From Nocardia brasiliensis (GTDB taxonomy: Bacteria > Actinomycetota > Actinomycetes > Mycobacteriales > Mycobacteriaceae): a stretch of 64,000 nucleotides of DNA. Below are positions 26,863 through 36,620 of the stretch, piece by piece. The stretch lies in contig NZ_CP046171.1 in NCBI RefSeq assembly GCF_011801125.1, positions 1,116,001-1,180,000 on the forward strand, in the 5' to 3' direction. How positions within the stretch are numbered: the stretch's first letter is position 1; the number at the start of each line of letters is the position of its first letter. The notes below the pieces were generated by a model. The model saw nothing but the letters and a program-made list of their open reading frames with translations, made no database searches and had not been told where the DNA came from. A program made the translations under genes and the position numbers.

Positions 26863-27938
26863 GACGGCGGCGGGTCGCCGCGGTCCGCGGCGGTATCGCC
26901 ACCGCGGGCGTGGTCGCCGCGCTGGCCGGTGCGCATGCCCTGCGCCGCGCCGGTGCGCGGGTGCTCTGGCCCGCCCGCCGTGACGAATATCGCGATGAGA
27001 ACTTCGCGCTCATCGACGAGGATCGCGCGGGCAGCGTGTGCACCGAGGACGGTGTGCGCCTGGCCACCCGCGAGTGCGGCCCGGCGGACGCACCGGTGAC
27101 CGTGATCTTCGTGCACGGCTTCTGCAACACCATGGAGTCGTTCCACTTCCAGCGCCGCGACCTCGAAAAGCGCTGGGGCGCAAGGGCTCGGCTGGTGCTG
27201 TTCGATCTGCGCGGGCACGGCCGCTCCGGCACGTCGGCGACCGAGCGCTGCACCGTCTCCCAGCTCGGCCGCGACCTCGCCGCGGTGCTCGCGGCCACCG
27301 CACCCGAGGGGCCGGTGGTGCTGGTCGGCCATTCGCTGGGCGGGATGGCGGTGCTCGCGGCCGCGGCGCAGTTCCCGGAGTTGTTCGCCGAACGCGTGAT
27401 CGGGATCGCCCTGCTGTCCACCGCGGCGGCCGAGGTCACCGCCGCGGGGCTCACCCAGCTGCTGCGCAATCCAGCCATCGACGGCTTCCGGATGGCCGTC
27501 GCCACCGCGCCGGCGCTGGTGCAGGCGGGCCGGGCCACGACGCGGCACGTGATCACGCCGATCCTGCACGTCAGCTCGTTCCACGGACCGGTGAGCCCGA
27601 CGCTGTCCCGGTTCACCACGATGATGATCGACGACACCCCGGTCGATACCATCGTGAAATTCCTGAAGGCCATCGAGTTGCACGACGAGTCGGCGGCGCT
27701 GCCCACGCTGGCGCACCTGCCGGTGCTGATCATCGGTGGTTCGCACGATCTGGTGATCCCGTTCCGCAACTCACGGGCGCTCGCGCGAGAACTGAAGGGC
27801 AGTGAGCTGATTCATCTGCGGCAGGCCGCGCACATGGCGCATCTGCAATTCCCGGACATCGTCAACGACGCGCTCGATCGATTGCTGGTGCGCGCCGGTG
27901 TACTGGAACCGAGCCCGTCGGAGGTGACCAGTGGCTGA
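26859..27938 (+). CDS. Alpha/beta hydrolase with N-terminal membrane anchor
   Basis: 359 residues from a GTG that overlaps the alr stop. An N-terminal basic stretch (VRRRRVAAV) and a hydrophobic segment ([16 protein letters not shown]) look like a signal anchor. The hydrolase domain has HGFCNT for the oxyanion hole, [11 protein letters not shown] with the nucleophilic Ser, an Asp in GGSHDLVIP and a His in AAHMAHLQ. The substrate is unknown; mycobacteria keep a hydrolase at this locus between alr and tsaE, so it may be a lipid or ester hydrolase tied to the envelope. It overlaps tsaE by eight bases. Confidence 0.9.
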   Translation: MRRRRVAAVRGGIATAGVVAALAGAHALRRAGARVLWPARRDEYRDENFALIDEDRAGSVCTEDGVRLATRECGPADAPVTVIFVHGFCNTMESFHFQRRDLEKRWGARARLVLFDLRGHGRSGTSATERCTVSQLGRDLAAVLAATAPEGPVVLVGHSLGGMAVLAAAAQFPELFAERVIGIALLSTAAAEVTAAGLTQLLRNPAIDGFRMAVATAPALVQAGRATTRHVITPILHVSSFHGPVSPTLSRFTTMMIDDTPVDTIVKFLKAIELHDESAALPTLAHLPVLIIGGSHDLVIPFRNSRALARELKGSELIHLRQAAHMAHLQFPDIVNDALDRLLVRAGVLEPSPSEVTSG

Positions 27939-28377
27939 GCCTCAACAGCGCACGCTGCCTACGGTGGACGACACCGAGGCGCTCGGCCGGGAGCTGGCCG
28001 CCGGGCTCGGCGCGGGCGATCTGGTCGTGCTGGACGGACCGCTCGGCGCGGGCAAGACGGCGCTCACCCGCGGCATCGCGGCGGGGCTCGGGGTGCAGGG
28101 CCGGGTGAGTTCGCCGACCTTCATCATCGCCCGCCAGCATCGGGCGGGTGCGCAGGTCGGCGCGGTGCCGCTGGTGCACGTGGACGCCTACCGGCTCGGC
28201 GGCGATCTGGACGAACTGGACGCGCTCGACCTCGACACCGATCTGCGTCAGGCGGTGGTCGTGGTCGAGTGGGGCCGCGGCGTCGTCGAGCACCTGACCG
28301 ACCGGCATCTGCGGGTGCAGCTCTCGCGCGAACCGGATTCGGACGTGCGCACCGCCGTATGGGAATGGGTGGATTAA
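27931..28377 (+). CDS. tsaE: tRNA threonylcarbamoyladenosine biosynthesis ATPase TsaE
   Basis: 148 residues, GTG start with GAGG upstream, overlapping the preceding gene by eight bases. P-loop ATPase: Walker A GPLGAGKTALTRG, switch-like SSPTFIIA, the HVDAYRL motif and VVVVEWGRGV. TsaE powers the TsaB-TsaD complex that adds threonylcarbamoyl to A37 of ANN-decoding tRNAs. Its partners tsaB and tsaD are the next genes on the strand. Confidence 0.95.
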   Translation: MAEPQQRTLPTVDDTEALGRELAAGLGAGDLVVLDGPLGAGKTALTRGIAAGLGVQGRVSSPTFIIARQHRAGAQVGAVPLVHVDAYRLGGDLDELDALDLDTDLRQAVVVVEWGRGVVEHLTDRHLRVQLSREPDSDVRTAVWEWVD

Positions 28378-28383
28378 CTACCC

Positions 28384-28410
28384 GGTAGCTCCGCACCGGC
28401 GGCAGCTACC
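28384..28410. other. Hairpin in the tsaE-tsaB gap
   Basis: GGTAGCT (28384-28390) pairs with AGCTACC (28404-28410), and the inner bases CCGC/GCGG extend the stem around an ACCG loop with one bulged C. It starts seven bases after the tsaE stop and has no T-run behind it, so a processing or translation-control site is as likely as a weak terminator. Confidence 0.4.
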
Positions 28411-28432
28411 ACCCGGTATCGTTGGGTCAATC

Positions 28433-29113
28433 ATGCTGGTATTAAGTGTCGACACCGCGACACCCGCCGTGACCGCGGGATTGGTGGAACTGGAGCAGGC
28501 AACACCGATCCGGCCGCGCACGATCGCCTCCCGTGTGCGGGTCGATGCGCGTGCGCACGCGGAGGTGCTCACGCCGCAGATCCTCGAATGTCTCACCGAG
28601 GCAGGCCGTTCCAGGACCGACCTGGCCGCGGTCGTGGTCGGTATCGGGCCGGGCCCCTTCACCGGGCTGCGGGTCGGCATGGCGACCGCCGCCGCGTTCG
28701 GTGACGCGCTCGGCCTGCCCGTCTACGGGGTGTGCAGCCTCGACGCCATCGCCGCGGCCGCCGCCGCCGACCTGACCCCGGACAGCGAACTGCTCGTCGT
28801 CACCGACGCGCGCCGCCGCGAGGTCTACTGGGCGCGCTACCGCGACGGCGTGCGCGTCGCGGGACCGGAGGTGGCCAAGCCGGGGGAGGTCGATCTCGCA
28901 CAGGCCACGGTGATCGCCGGATCGGCCTCGCATGTCGACTTCTTCGACCTACCCGTGCTGCCGGTGGAGACGCCGTCCCCGGCCGGGCTGGCCGGCGTCG
29001 CCGCGGCCGACGTGCTCGCGCGTGCGGTGCCCGACCCGCTGGTGCCGCTGTATCTGCGCAGGCCCGACGCCGTCGAGCAGAGCTACCGCACCCTCGACCG
29101 GACGGGAGCGTGA
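28433..29113 (+). CDS. tsaB: tRNA threonylcarbamoyladenosine biosynthesis protein TsaB
   Basis: 226 residues. ASKHA-fold partner of TsaD: the N-terminus MLVLSVDTATPAVTAGL and the GIGPGPFTGLRVGMATA loop are typical, and unlike TsaD it lacks the metal-binding HxxxH. TsaB scaffolds TsaD and TsaE in t6A37 synthesis. The C-terminal half (LVVTDARRREVYWARY, later VPLYLRRPDAVEQ) is the usual TsaB extension. It ends overlapping the possible GTG start of rimI. Confidence 0.95.
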   Translation: MLVLSVDTATPAVTAGLVELEQATPIRPRTIASRVRVDARAHAEVLTPQILECLTEAGRSRTDLAAVVVGIGPGPFTGLRVGMATAAAFGDALGLPVYGVCSLDAIAAAAAADLTPDSELLVVTDARRREVYWARYRDGVRVAGPEVAKPGEVDLAQATVIAGSASHVDFFDLPVLPVETPSPAGLAGVAAADVLARAVPDPLVPLYLRRPDAVEQSYRTLDRTGA

Positions 29114-29118
29114 ACCCG

Positions 29119-29613
29119 ATGGACATCCGGATCGAACCGATGGTCGTCGCGGACATCGAGCGCTGCGTCGAGCTGGAACAGCTGCTGTTCCCGGAGGACG
29201 ACCCCTGGCCCGCCGTCTCGTTCCAGTCGGAGCTGGCCGCCGCGCACAACCACTACATCACCGCGCGCGCCGACGACGGGCGAATGGTCGGCTACGCCGG
29301 CATCGCGCTGCTCGGTGATGCCGAACACCCCGAGGCCGAGGTGCACACCATCGGCGTCGACCCGAACTGTCTGCGCTCGGGCATCGGCACCCGGCTGCTG
29401 GAGGCGCTGCTCGACGTGGCGGGCGAGCGCGGCGGGCCGGTCTTCCTCGAGGTGCGCACCGACAACGATCCCGCGATCGCGCTGTACGCCAAGCACGGAT
29501 TCCACATCATCGGCCTGCGCAAGAACTACTACCACCCGAGCGGCGCCGACGCCTACACCATGCGCAGGCCCGCGCTGAGCGCGCTGCCCCTGCCGGACGA
29601 GGTGCTGTCGTGA
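29119..29613 (+). CDS. rimI: Ribosomal protein S18-alanine N-acetyltransferase
   Basis: 164 residues from ATG ([14 protein letters not shown]), with GGGAG nine bases upstream; a GTG three codons earlier overlaps the tsaB stop and is the alternative. GNAT fold: [19 protein letters not shown] contains motif A with the acetyl-CoA loop, and [20 protein letters not shown] matches RimI. RimI acetylates the N-terminal Ala of S18 and often other proteins. The tsaB-rimI-tsaD order is conserved in actinobacteria. It overlaps the tsaD GTG by four bases. Confidence 0.93.
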   Translation: MDIRIEPMVVADIERCVELEQLLFPEDDPWPAVSFQSELAAAHNHYITARADDGRMVGYAGIALLGDAEHPEAEVHTIGVDPNCLRSGIGTRLLEALLDVAGERGGPVFLEVRTDNDPAIALYAKHGFHIIGLRKNYYHPSGADAYTMRRPALSALPLPDEVLS

Positions 29614-30653
29614 TCATCATGGGCATCGAGAGCTCCTGCGACGAAACCGGAGTCGGCATCGTGCGCAGGCACGCCGACGGCAGCTGCGAGCTGCTCGCCG
29701 ACGAGGTCGCCTCCAGCGTCGATCAGCATGCCCGCTTCGGCGGCGTGGTGCCCGAGATCGCGTCCCGCGCGCATCTGGAAGCGATCGTGCCCGCCATGCG
29801 CCGCGCGCTGGCCGCCGCGGGCATCGCCAAGCCCGACGCGCTGGCCGTGACCATCGGCCCCGGCCTCGCCGGTGCGCTGCTGGTCGGTGTCGCGGCGGCG
29901 AAAGCCTATGCGGCGGCGTGGGATGTGCCGTTCTACGCGCTGAACCATCTCGGTGGACACGTCGCGGTGGACACGCTCGAGCACGGCCCGATGCCGCCGT
30001 GCGTCGCGCTGCTCGTGTCCGGCGGGCACACCCACCTGTTGCACGTGACCGACCTGGCCGAACCGATCGTCGAGCTGGGCAGCACCGTCGACGACGCGGC
30101 GGGCGAGGCCTTCGACAAGGTAGCCCGGCTGCTCGGCCTCGGCTTCCCCGGCGGCCCGGCGCTGGACGCCGCTGCCGCGCAAGGCGACCCGACGGCGATC
30201 GCCTTCCCGCGCGGCATGACCGGCCCGCGCGACGCGCGCTACGACTTCTCCTTCTCCGGCCTCAAGACCGCCGTCGCCCGCCACGTGGAGGCCGCCCAGC
30301 GTAGCGGCCTGACCGCCGCGGACCTGCCCATCCCGGATATCGCCGCGTCGTTCCAGGAGGCGGTCGCCGACGTGCTCACCATGAAGGCGGTGCGCGCGGC
30401 CCAGGACGTCGGCGTGGACACGCTGGTGCTCGGCGGTGGCGCCACCGCCAACTCCCGGATTCGATCGATGGCCGAACAGCGTTGCGCCGCCGCCGGATTG
30501 ACCCTTCGCGTGCCGAAACCCCGGCTGTGCACCGACAACGGCGTCATGATCGCCGCCCTCGGCGCCCACATCATCGCGGGCGGGGCCGCGCCATCGGCCC
30601 TCACCGTCGCCACCGACCCCGGCCTCCCGGTCTCGACCAGCCGCGTCAGCTGA
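29610..30653 (+). CDS. tsaD: tRNA N6-adenosine threonylcarbamoyltransferase
   Basis: 347 residues, GTG start overlapping the rimI stop. It transfers the threonylcarbamoyl group to A37 with TsaB and TsaE. The N-terminal [14 protein letters not shown] phosphate loop, the metal-binding [10 protein letters not shown] (HxxxH), the [10 protein letters not shown] segment and the late [12 protein letters not shown] and CTDNGVMIA motifs are complete. It ends 11 bp from the stop of the convergent Hsp70-like gene with no visible terminator between them. Confidence 0.97.
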   Translation: MIIMGIESSCDETGVGIVRRHADGSCELLADEVASSVDQHARFGGVVPEIASRAHLEAIVPAMRRALAAAGIAKPDALAVTIGPGLAGALLVGVAAAKAYAAAWDVPFYALNHLGGHVAVDTLEHGPMPPCVALLVSGGHTHLLHVTDLAEPIVELGSTVDDAAGEAFDKVARLLGLGFPGGPALDAAAAQGDPTAIAFPRGMTGPRDARYDFSFSGLKTAVARHVEAAQRSGLTAADLPIPDIAASFQEAVADVLTMKAVRAAQDVGVDTLVLGGGATANSRIRSMAEQRCAAAGLTLRVPKPRLCTDNGVMIAALGAHIIAGGAAPSALTVATDPGLPVSTSRVS

Positions 30654-30664
30654 CGCGGTCGGGC

Positions 30665-32197
30665 TCAGTCCGAGTGGGTGGGGGCGATGGTGCTCGCGCC
30701 CGGGTGGGCGGAGCCGGAGTTGGAGCGGGGGATGATCGGCACCTCGGTCCGGGCCGGGGCCTGGCGCTGGCCGGTGGGCGGAACCTGGCTGGGCGCAGTG
30801 GTTCCCGGCTTGTCCGTGTCCTGCCCAGAGGAGCCGCCCGGCGGAGTGCCGAACAGCGGGCCGAGTAGCTCGGGGAACGGGATGACCGGCAGGTTCGGGT
30901 CCGGCCGCAGGGTGGGCGGCACGACAGAGGGGCCCGGCGCGCTCGACGGCTGACCGCGATCCTGGGTGATCGAGGGCAGATTGCCGTCGGTCGGGTGGTT
31001 GGTGCTCTCCTGGTTGCGTCCGCTGGTGGTGGTGCCCGTCGTGGTCGGCGGGGCGACGCTCGGCGCGGGCGGCAGCTGGGAGGCGCTGCTGGTGGTGCCC
31101 GCGGGGGAGACCTCGTCGTCGGAGGTGGGGGCGAAGGTCTTCACGCCATAGCCGATGATCAACCCGACCACCACGATCGCTCCGGCCAGCGTGCCGACCA
31201 CCTTGGTGAACGTGCCGACCGGTGCGTCGCTGCCGAGCGCGGCCAGCGGGATCACCGACGGCTGAACCGAATCGGCAACCAGCGCGGCGCCTTTCGCGAT
31301 CACCGCATCGGGATCTTCCACGGTGAACACCGGGACGTCGAGCTGGCGCGCGAGGGTGTCCACGACGGCGGGGATGTTGGCGCCGCCGCCGATCACCGCG
31401 ACCGCCTCCGGGAACTTGGGCGCCCTGGCGAACACCGCGGCCGCGAAGACCGCGGTCTCGCGGAGCAGATCGGCGATGAGCTCTTCGAAGTCCGCCCTGG
31501 TCAGTTTGAGCGGCTGTCCCGCGACGTGGTCGATGGTGACGGCGGGCGCGATGGACAGGTGCTCCTTGGCCGCGCGGCCGCGGTTGGTCAGCATGCCGCG
31601 GTTGGGCCGGGTACCGCGCCGGGCGTAGTGCAGGTCGACCAGGTGGTGATAGATCAGGTCGTCGATGGCGTTGCCGCTGATCGCGCCGGTGCGCTCGGAC
31701 CGAAGCGTGGTGGCGTCGGCCTGGTCGGCAACGGTGACGGTGAGCCCGCTGGCGCCGAGGTCGATGATGGCGACGGTCTCGTAGCGGTCGAGCAGCCCGG
31801 TGTGCCGCAGGTAGGTGAGTGCCGCGGTGCCCTCGGGAACCAGTCGGAGTTCGCGCTGCTTGCCGGTGGCCGAGCGGATCGCCTGCGCCTGCTCCTTGGT
31901 CCGGTAGGCGACGGCGACGCTGGTGGGTGGCCTGCTGGTCGGTACGTCGAGGTAGCGTGGGCTCGCGCCGCCGAAGCGGGCGCCGACGGGATAGTCGACC
32001 TCGTGGGCCAGCTGGGTGCTCGGCAGCTGGTTGGTCATCAACTCGATCGAGGAGGCGACCAGGTCGCCGAGGTCGGAGTGCGCCGCGTCGGCGGAGACGA
32101 CCCGGTAATCGAAGCTCTGCGCCCCGTTCGAGGCGGTGGCGACCAGTGCCGAGCACACGACCTCGGACCCGGCGGAGATGCCGAGGGATGTTCGCAT
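30665..32197 (-). CDS. Hsp70-like protein with TM anchor and Pro/Thr tail
   Basis: About 510 residues. The N-terminal ~325 keep Hsp70/actin signatures: an N-terminal LGISAGSEVVCSAL, IIDLGASGLTVTVAD as phosphate loop 2, and AVIGGGANIPAV as the adenosine loop. No substrate-binding domain follows; instead there is a TM helix near 335-352 (TLAGAIVVVGLIIGYGV) and a Pro/Thr/Ser-rich outer tail. This is not DnaK; similar membrane Hsp70-like proteins are seen in Nocardia and relatives, function unknown. GGGAGGTGA sits nine bases upstream of the second ATG (32197) and decides the start over the first one at 32203. It faces groES divergently across ~830 bp. Confidence 0.85.
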   Translation of the reverse strand: MRTSLGISAGSEVVCSALVATASNGAQSFDYRVVSADAAHSDLGDLVASSIELMTNQLPSTQLAHEVDYPVGARFGGASPRYLDVPTSRPPTSVAVAYRTKEQAQAIRSATGKQRELRLVPEGTAALTYLRHTGLLDRYETVAIIDLGASGLTVTVADQADATTLRSERTGAISGNAIDDLIYHHLVDLHYARRGTRPNRGMLTNRGRAAKEHLSIAPAVTIDHVAGQPLKLTRADFEELIADLLRETAVFAAAVFARAPKFPEAVAVIGGGANIPAVVDTLARQLDVPVFTVEDPDAVIAKGAALVADSVQPSVIPLAALGSDAPVGTFTKVVGTLAGAIVVVGLIIGYGVKTFAPTSDDEVSPAGTTSSASQLPPAPSVAPPTTTGTTTSGRNQESTNHPTDGNLPSITQDRGQPSSAPGPSVVPPTLRPDPNLPVIPFPELLGPLFGTPPGGSSGQDTDKPGTTAPSQVPPTGQRQAPARTEVPIIPRSNSGSAHPGASTIAPTHSD

Positions 32198-32471
32198 GTT
32201 CATTCACCTCCCTTCGAGCGGATGATCGGGTGCGGCTCGGTATTCGCTTTCACAAGCAACTCGTTGTCGCCGACCATCTCGTTGGACTGCCGAATCGTCG
32301 TGGTCGACGCGCGGTTCGGACTCCGAGATCCGGTCGGCCCCGTTGTCCGGTTGGGTCGCGGGGACCGGCGATGGATCACGTGTGGCTAGCTCTCTGGTGC
32401 AGCTCTCGATGAGACGTAGTTCTGGTGACGCTGGTGTTCCTCGGTGCCGGGTGGTTCGTCGGCTCCGGGCG

Positions 32472-32543
32472 TCGGTGCCGTGGAACTGCTCGGTGCCGCT
32501 GAACTGTTCGGTGCCGCTGAGGTATTCGGTGAAGCCGAGTGCC
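32472..32543. repeat. 18-bp tandem repeat, four units
   Basis: TCGGTGCCGTGGAACTGC is followed by three more 18-bp units, each starting TCGGTG: the second and third share the next six bases, and the fourth is more diverged. The period is a multiple of three, so it could be an old coding repeat, but no frame has a credible start. Confidence 0.75.
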
Positions 32544-32757
32544 GTGACGGCGTGACTGCTGTTGACGACCCCTGGTCTCCGACGGCACTGGTTCGGGACG
32601 AACACAGTGGTCGGACAGCGACCGTCGTCAATAGTGTCACAATCCGTTATCCGAACGTTACAGATTTCTGGATCTATTTGGAACCCCCGCCAGCGTGTGT
32701 TGGGCGTGTCGCGACCGCCTGGGCTGCGATGTGATCCGAAATTGGCACCGCCCGGCC

Positions 32758-32791
32758 TTGAGCGCTGGCACTCTCATGTATAGAGTGCTAG
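32758..32791 (+). promoter_or_regulatory. CIRCE operator overlapping groES promoter
   Basis: CTGGCACTC (32765-32773) and GAGTGCTAG (32783-32791) are nine-base arms with exactly nine bases between, the CIRCE layout bound by the HrcA repressor. Within and around it, TTGAGC (32758-32763) and TAGAGT (32781-32786) are 17 bases apart, a good -35/-10 pair. Bound HrcA would block RNA polymerase directly, so groES-groEL1 should be heat-induced by HrcA loss. Confidence 0.92.
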
Positions 32792-32980
32792 TCGGCACTG
32801 TGTGACGTGCCCGGCCGGACTCTCGTCCGCTCGGTGCTCTGTACTTGTGCCAGGCAGTTTCGACCACTGAGCAGGGGTCCCGGCACCCGCGACGACGGGG
32901 CTGAGCGCAGGGTCGGCTACCGCTTGCGACTGTTTGCAGGTCGCTCGAAAGAACCTGTGACCGATACAGATACCGATGGT

Positions 32981-32998
32981 CCGGAACAACAGTTCCGG
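32981..32998 (+). other. Hairpin just upstream of groES RBS
   Basis: CCGGAAC and GTTCCGG form a perfect 7-bp stem with an AACA loop. It ends about 12 bases before the groES ribosome binding site (GGAGGG near 33014) in a leader of about 230 bases. It may affect mRNA stability or initiation; function not known. Confidence 0.45.
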
Positions 32999-33025
32999 TA
33001 ATCCCCTGAAAGTGGAGGGCTCAAC

Positions 33026-33325
33026 GTGGCGAGCGTGAACATCAAGCCGCTCGAGGACAAGATCCTCGTCCAGGCCAACGAGGCCGAGACGACGACGGCC
33101 TCCGGCCTGGTCATCCCCGACACGGCGAAGGAAAAGCCGCAGGAGGGCACCGTCATCGCCGTCGGCGAAGGCCGCGTCACCGACAAGGGTGACCGCATCC
33201 CGGTCGACGTCAAGGAGGGTGACACCGTCATCTACAGCAAGTACGGCGGCACCGAGATCAAGTACCAGGGCGAGGAGTACCTCATCCTGTCGGCGCGCGA
33301 CGTGCTGGCCGTCGTCACCAAGTGA
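33026..33325 (+). CDS. groES: Co-chaperonin GroES
   Basis: 99 residues from GTG with GGAGGG upstream. The heptameric lid of the GroEL chamber: [18 protein letters not shown] opens the fold, the mobile loop [18 protein letters not shown] binds GroEL, and the roof loop and C-terminal [13 protein letters not shown] are standard. Located 131 bp before groEL1, in the same heat-shock operon under CIRCE. Length matches other actinobacterial GroES. Confidence 0.97.
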   Translation: MASVNIKPLEDKILVQANEAETTTASGLVIPDTAKEKPQEGTVIAVGEGRVTDKGDRIPVDVKEGDTVIYSKYGGTEIKYQGEEYLILSARDVLAVVTK

Positions 33326-33378
33326 CCGCGCTCCGCGCGGTGGTGACGGTCCGCTGCCACCCGACCGCCCGGATCTAG

Positions 33379-35067
<1,689 letters not shown>

Positions 35068-35091
35068 GCTGACCCGCGGCGGAAACCGGAG

Positions 35092-35128
35092 AAGGCCCTC
35101 GGACATCGGTCCGGGGGCCTTCGTTTTT
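35092..35128 (+). terminator. Intrinsic terminator after groEL1
   Basis: A 13-bp stem (AAGGCCCTCGGAC, 35092-35104, with 35109-35121; one G-U pair) closes on a four-base loop and is followed by CGTTTTT. It lies 24 bases after the groEL1 stop and also just beyond the end of the convergent anti-sigma gene. Confidence 0.93.
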
Positions 35129-35143
35129 AGGTCATAGCGTGGG

Positions 35144-35386
35144 TTATGAGCGGCTATCGGCCGCGATGGCGGCGAGCAACCGACTCCGCAACGCTGCGGG
35201 CGGTTGGCTGGCCGTAACGGTGGCGAGCGTCGAGAGGGCCTCTCGCGTGCGCCGGATCTCAGTGATGAACTCCGCGCGTAGGGCGGGGTCCTCGGTGTCG
35301 AGCAGTTCCTGCACCTCGTGGTGGTCTTCGTCGTCGATCGATCCGAGCGCGACGGTGTGCGCGAGATCGACCTGGCGTTCGTTCAT
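35144..35386 (-). CDS. Short anti-sigma-K-like factor (RskA N-domain only)
   Basis: 80 residues. The whole protein corresponds to the N-terminal sigma-binding domain of RskA: it begins with MNERQVDLAHTVALGSID, has the acidic helix HHEVQELLDTED and the ITEIRRTREALSTLATVTA helix, and ends at PAALRSRLLAAIAADSRS. M. tuberculosis RskA has about 230 residues with a transmembrane helix and an extracytoplasmic domain; here the stop comes before any such helix and the groEL1 terminator lies 15 bases beyond, so no hidden continuation exists. It starts one base after the sigK stop. It may be a soluble inhibitor or act with a separate membrane partner. Confidence 0.8.
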   Translation of the reverse strand: MNERQVDLAHTVALGSIDDEDHHEVQELLDTEDPALRAEFITEIRRTREALSTLATVTASQPPAALRSRLLAAIAADSRS

Positions 35387-35387
35387 C

Positions 35388-36056
35388 TCACGTCACCCCC
35401 AAACTTCTTTTGAGTCGTGTCAATCCGTCCCGAATTCGGGACTTAACGGTCGGTAACCCTACGCCAAGGTAGTGGGCTACCTCCGCATAGGTTCGCCCGC
35501 CGTAGTAGGCGAGCGAGATGGCTTCCCGCTGGGTCTCGGTCAAGGTCGCGAGACCGTCGAGGACAGCCTGTTGTTCGAGCCTTCGCTCTACCTCTTCGGT
35601 CACTTCGTCGAATTCGTTACCGAGCACCCGGATCCCGTAGGCGACCTCGCGTTGGGTGTGCGCCTGCTCGGCGCGCACCCGGTCGACGGCTCGCCGATGT
35701 GCCAGCGTCATCAACCACGTGACGGCCGAACCCTTGTCGGGGTCGAAACTGGCGGCGGTGCGCCAGATCTGTAGATAGACCTCTTGGGTCGTCTCCTCGG
35801 CGTATCCGGGGTCGTGTAGGACGCGCAGCACCAGACCGAAGACGCGCGCGGACGTCCGGTCGTATAGCTCGGCGAAGGCTTCCTGGTCGGCTTGACCGCA
35901 CCTGGCCAGCAGGGCGGCGAGCTCGATACTTTCGGCGGCGCGGGCCGTAACCGCAGAATCCACACCGGGTGGGAAGGCATCTCTTCGGAACGAGTCGCCC
36001 TCTGCGGCCGGCTGCCGCGTTGTCACAACGCTCCATTCTGTGTCATCGGTCACCAC
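35388..36056 (-). CDS. sigK: ECF RNA polymerase sigma factor SigK
   Basis: 222 residues from GTG (the next codon is also GTG). Region 2 is AFAELYDRTSARVFGLVLRV with DPGYAEETTQEVYLQIWRTA for -10 melting; region 4 is TLTETQREAISLAYYGGRTYAEVAHYLG, with SRIRDGLTRLKRSLG at the end. The closest family member I know is mycobacterial SigK, which controls secreted antigen genes and is held by RskA. Here the partner one base downstream has only the anti-sigma domain. A 270-bp region upstream to whiB3 should contain its promoter. Confidence 0.9.
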   Translation of the reverse strand: MVTDDTEWSVVTTRQPAAEGDSFRRDAFPPGVDSAVTARAAESIELAALLARCGQADQEAFAELYDRTSARVFGLVLRVLHDPGYAEETTQEVYLQIWRTAASFDPDKGSAVTWLMTLAHRRAVDRVRAEQAHTQREVAYGIRVLGNEFDEVTEEVERRLEQQAVLDGLATLTETQREAISLAYYGGRTYAEVAHYLGVGLPTVKSRIRDGLTRLKRSLGVT

Positions 36057-36146
36057 CGTAGCGGGCCGCTATGACCTCCCTTCGACTGGGGTGTCGGCAA
36101 ACCGCCTGTGGCCCAGCGACTTTGCGGAAAACTTCGACACGCCGGA

Positions 36147-36165
36147 GTGTCTCAAGCGGAGACAC
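36147..36165. other. Perfect hairpin upstream of sigK
   Basis: GTGTCTC (36147-36153) and GAGACAC (36159-36165) flank AAGCG. It lies 90 bases before the sigK start and about 160 bases past the whiB3 stop. It may be an operator half-site pair or a weak whiB3 terminator (no T-run on either strand). Confidence 0.35.
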
Positions 36166-36326
36166 GCCGTGACACGCTGAAGTTGAGCGCGAAACGCAGG
36201 GCTCGTCAGGTTATTTGGCTTCTGGCCTTTGGCTCCGGCGGCGCAGCAGCGGTGGCCGCATATCGCCTGCCGGTTGTTTGCTAGGGATTCGGCGCGCCGC
36301 GCCACATGGATGGGAAATTTTTTGGA

Positions 36327-36620
36327 TCAGACCGCCATGCGGCGGCGATTGCGCCGTGCGTGCATCTCGCGTTCGGTCTCGGACATGCCGCCCCAGATGC
36401 CGTAGGGCTCGCTGACCTTGAGGGCGTGACTGCGGCACTGCATCAGCACGGGGCAGGCCCGGCAGATCTCCTTGGCGCGCATCTCGCGCGCGGTACGAGC
36501 ACGGCCACGTTCGCCGTCGGGGTGGAAGAACACGGCCGAGTCCTGCCCACGGCAGGACCCTCGCATCTGCCAATCCCAGACATCGGCGTTCGGCCCGGGG
36601 AGGTGGGTGGGCATGGGCAT
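36327..36620 (-). CDS. whiB3: WhiB-type iron-sulfur transcription factor, WhiB3-like
   Basis: 97 residues. The four cluster cysteines are Cys23, Cys53, Cys56 and Cys62 (GSCRG, EICRACP, QC), followed by the G[I/V]WGG turn GIWGG at 74-78 and a basic tail (RRNRRRMAV). The N-terminus MPMPTHLPGPNADVW and the HPDGERGRAR loop match mycobacterial WhiB3, a redox and NO sensor that works with the principal sigma factor. The start at 36620 is supported by GAGGAG upstream; an earlier ATG would add 18 unlikely residues. It is next to the Rv3415c-like gene and sigD, as in mycobacteria. Confidence 0.93.
   Translation of the reverse strand: MPMPTHLPGPNADVWDWQMRGSCRGQDSAVFFHPDGERGRARTAREMRAKEICRACPVLMQCRSHALKVSEPYGIWGGMSETEREMHARRNRRRMAV

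Larger units (their letters stand above)
32204..33025. other. Intergenic region between Hsp70-like gene and groES
   Basis: About 820 bp with no convincing gene. It contains an 18-bp tandem repeat near 32.5 kb, the groES promoter with its CIRCE operator near 32.77 kb, a ~230-base groES leader and a small hairpin just before the groES ribosome binding site. Short open frames cross the region in several phases but share no good start or composition. The minus-strand promoter of the Hsp70-like gene must also lie here. Confidence 0.6.

Noticed and set aside
29553..32207. An 884-codon open frame on the minus strand over tsaD and the Hsp70-like gene
   Set aside because: It is out of phase with the Hsp70-like gene, Arg/His/Gly-rich, and antisense to tsaD, which is certain.
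35129..35143. A frameshifted continuation of the anti-sigma gene
   Set aside because: Only 15 bases lie between its stop and the groEL1 terminator, so no lost TM domain can be there.
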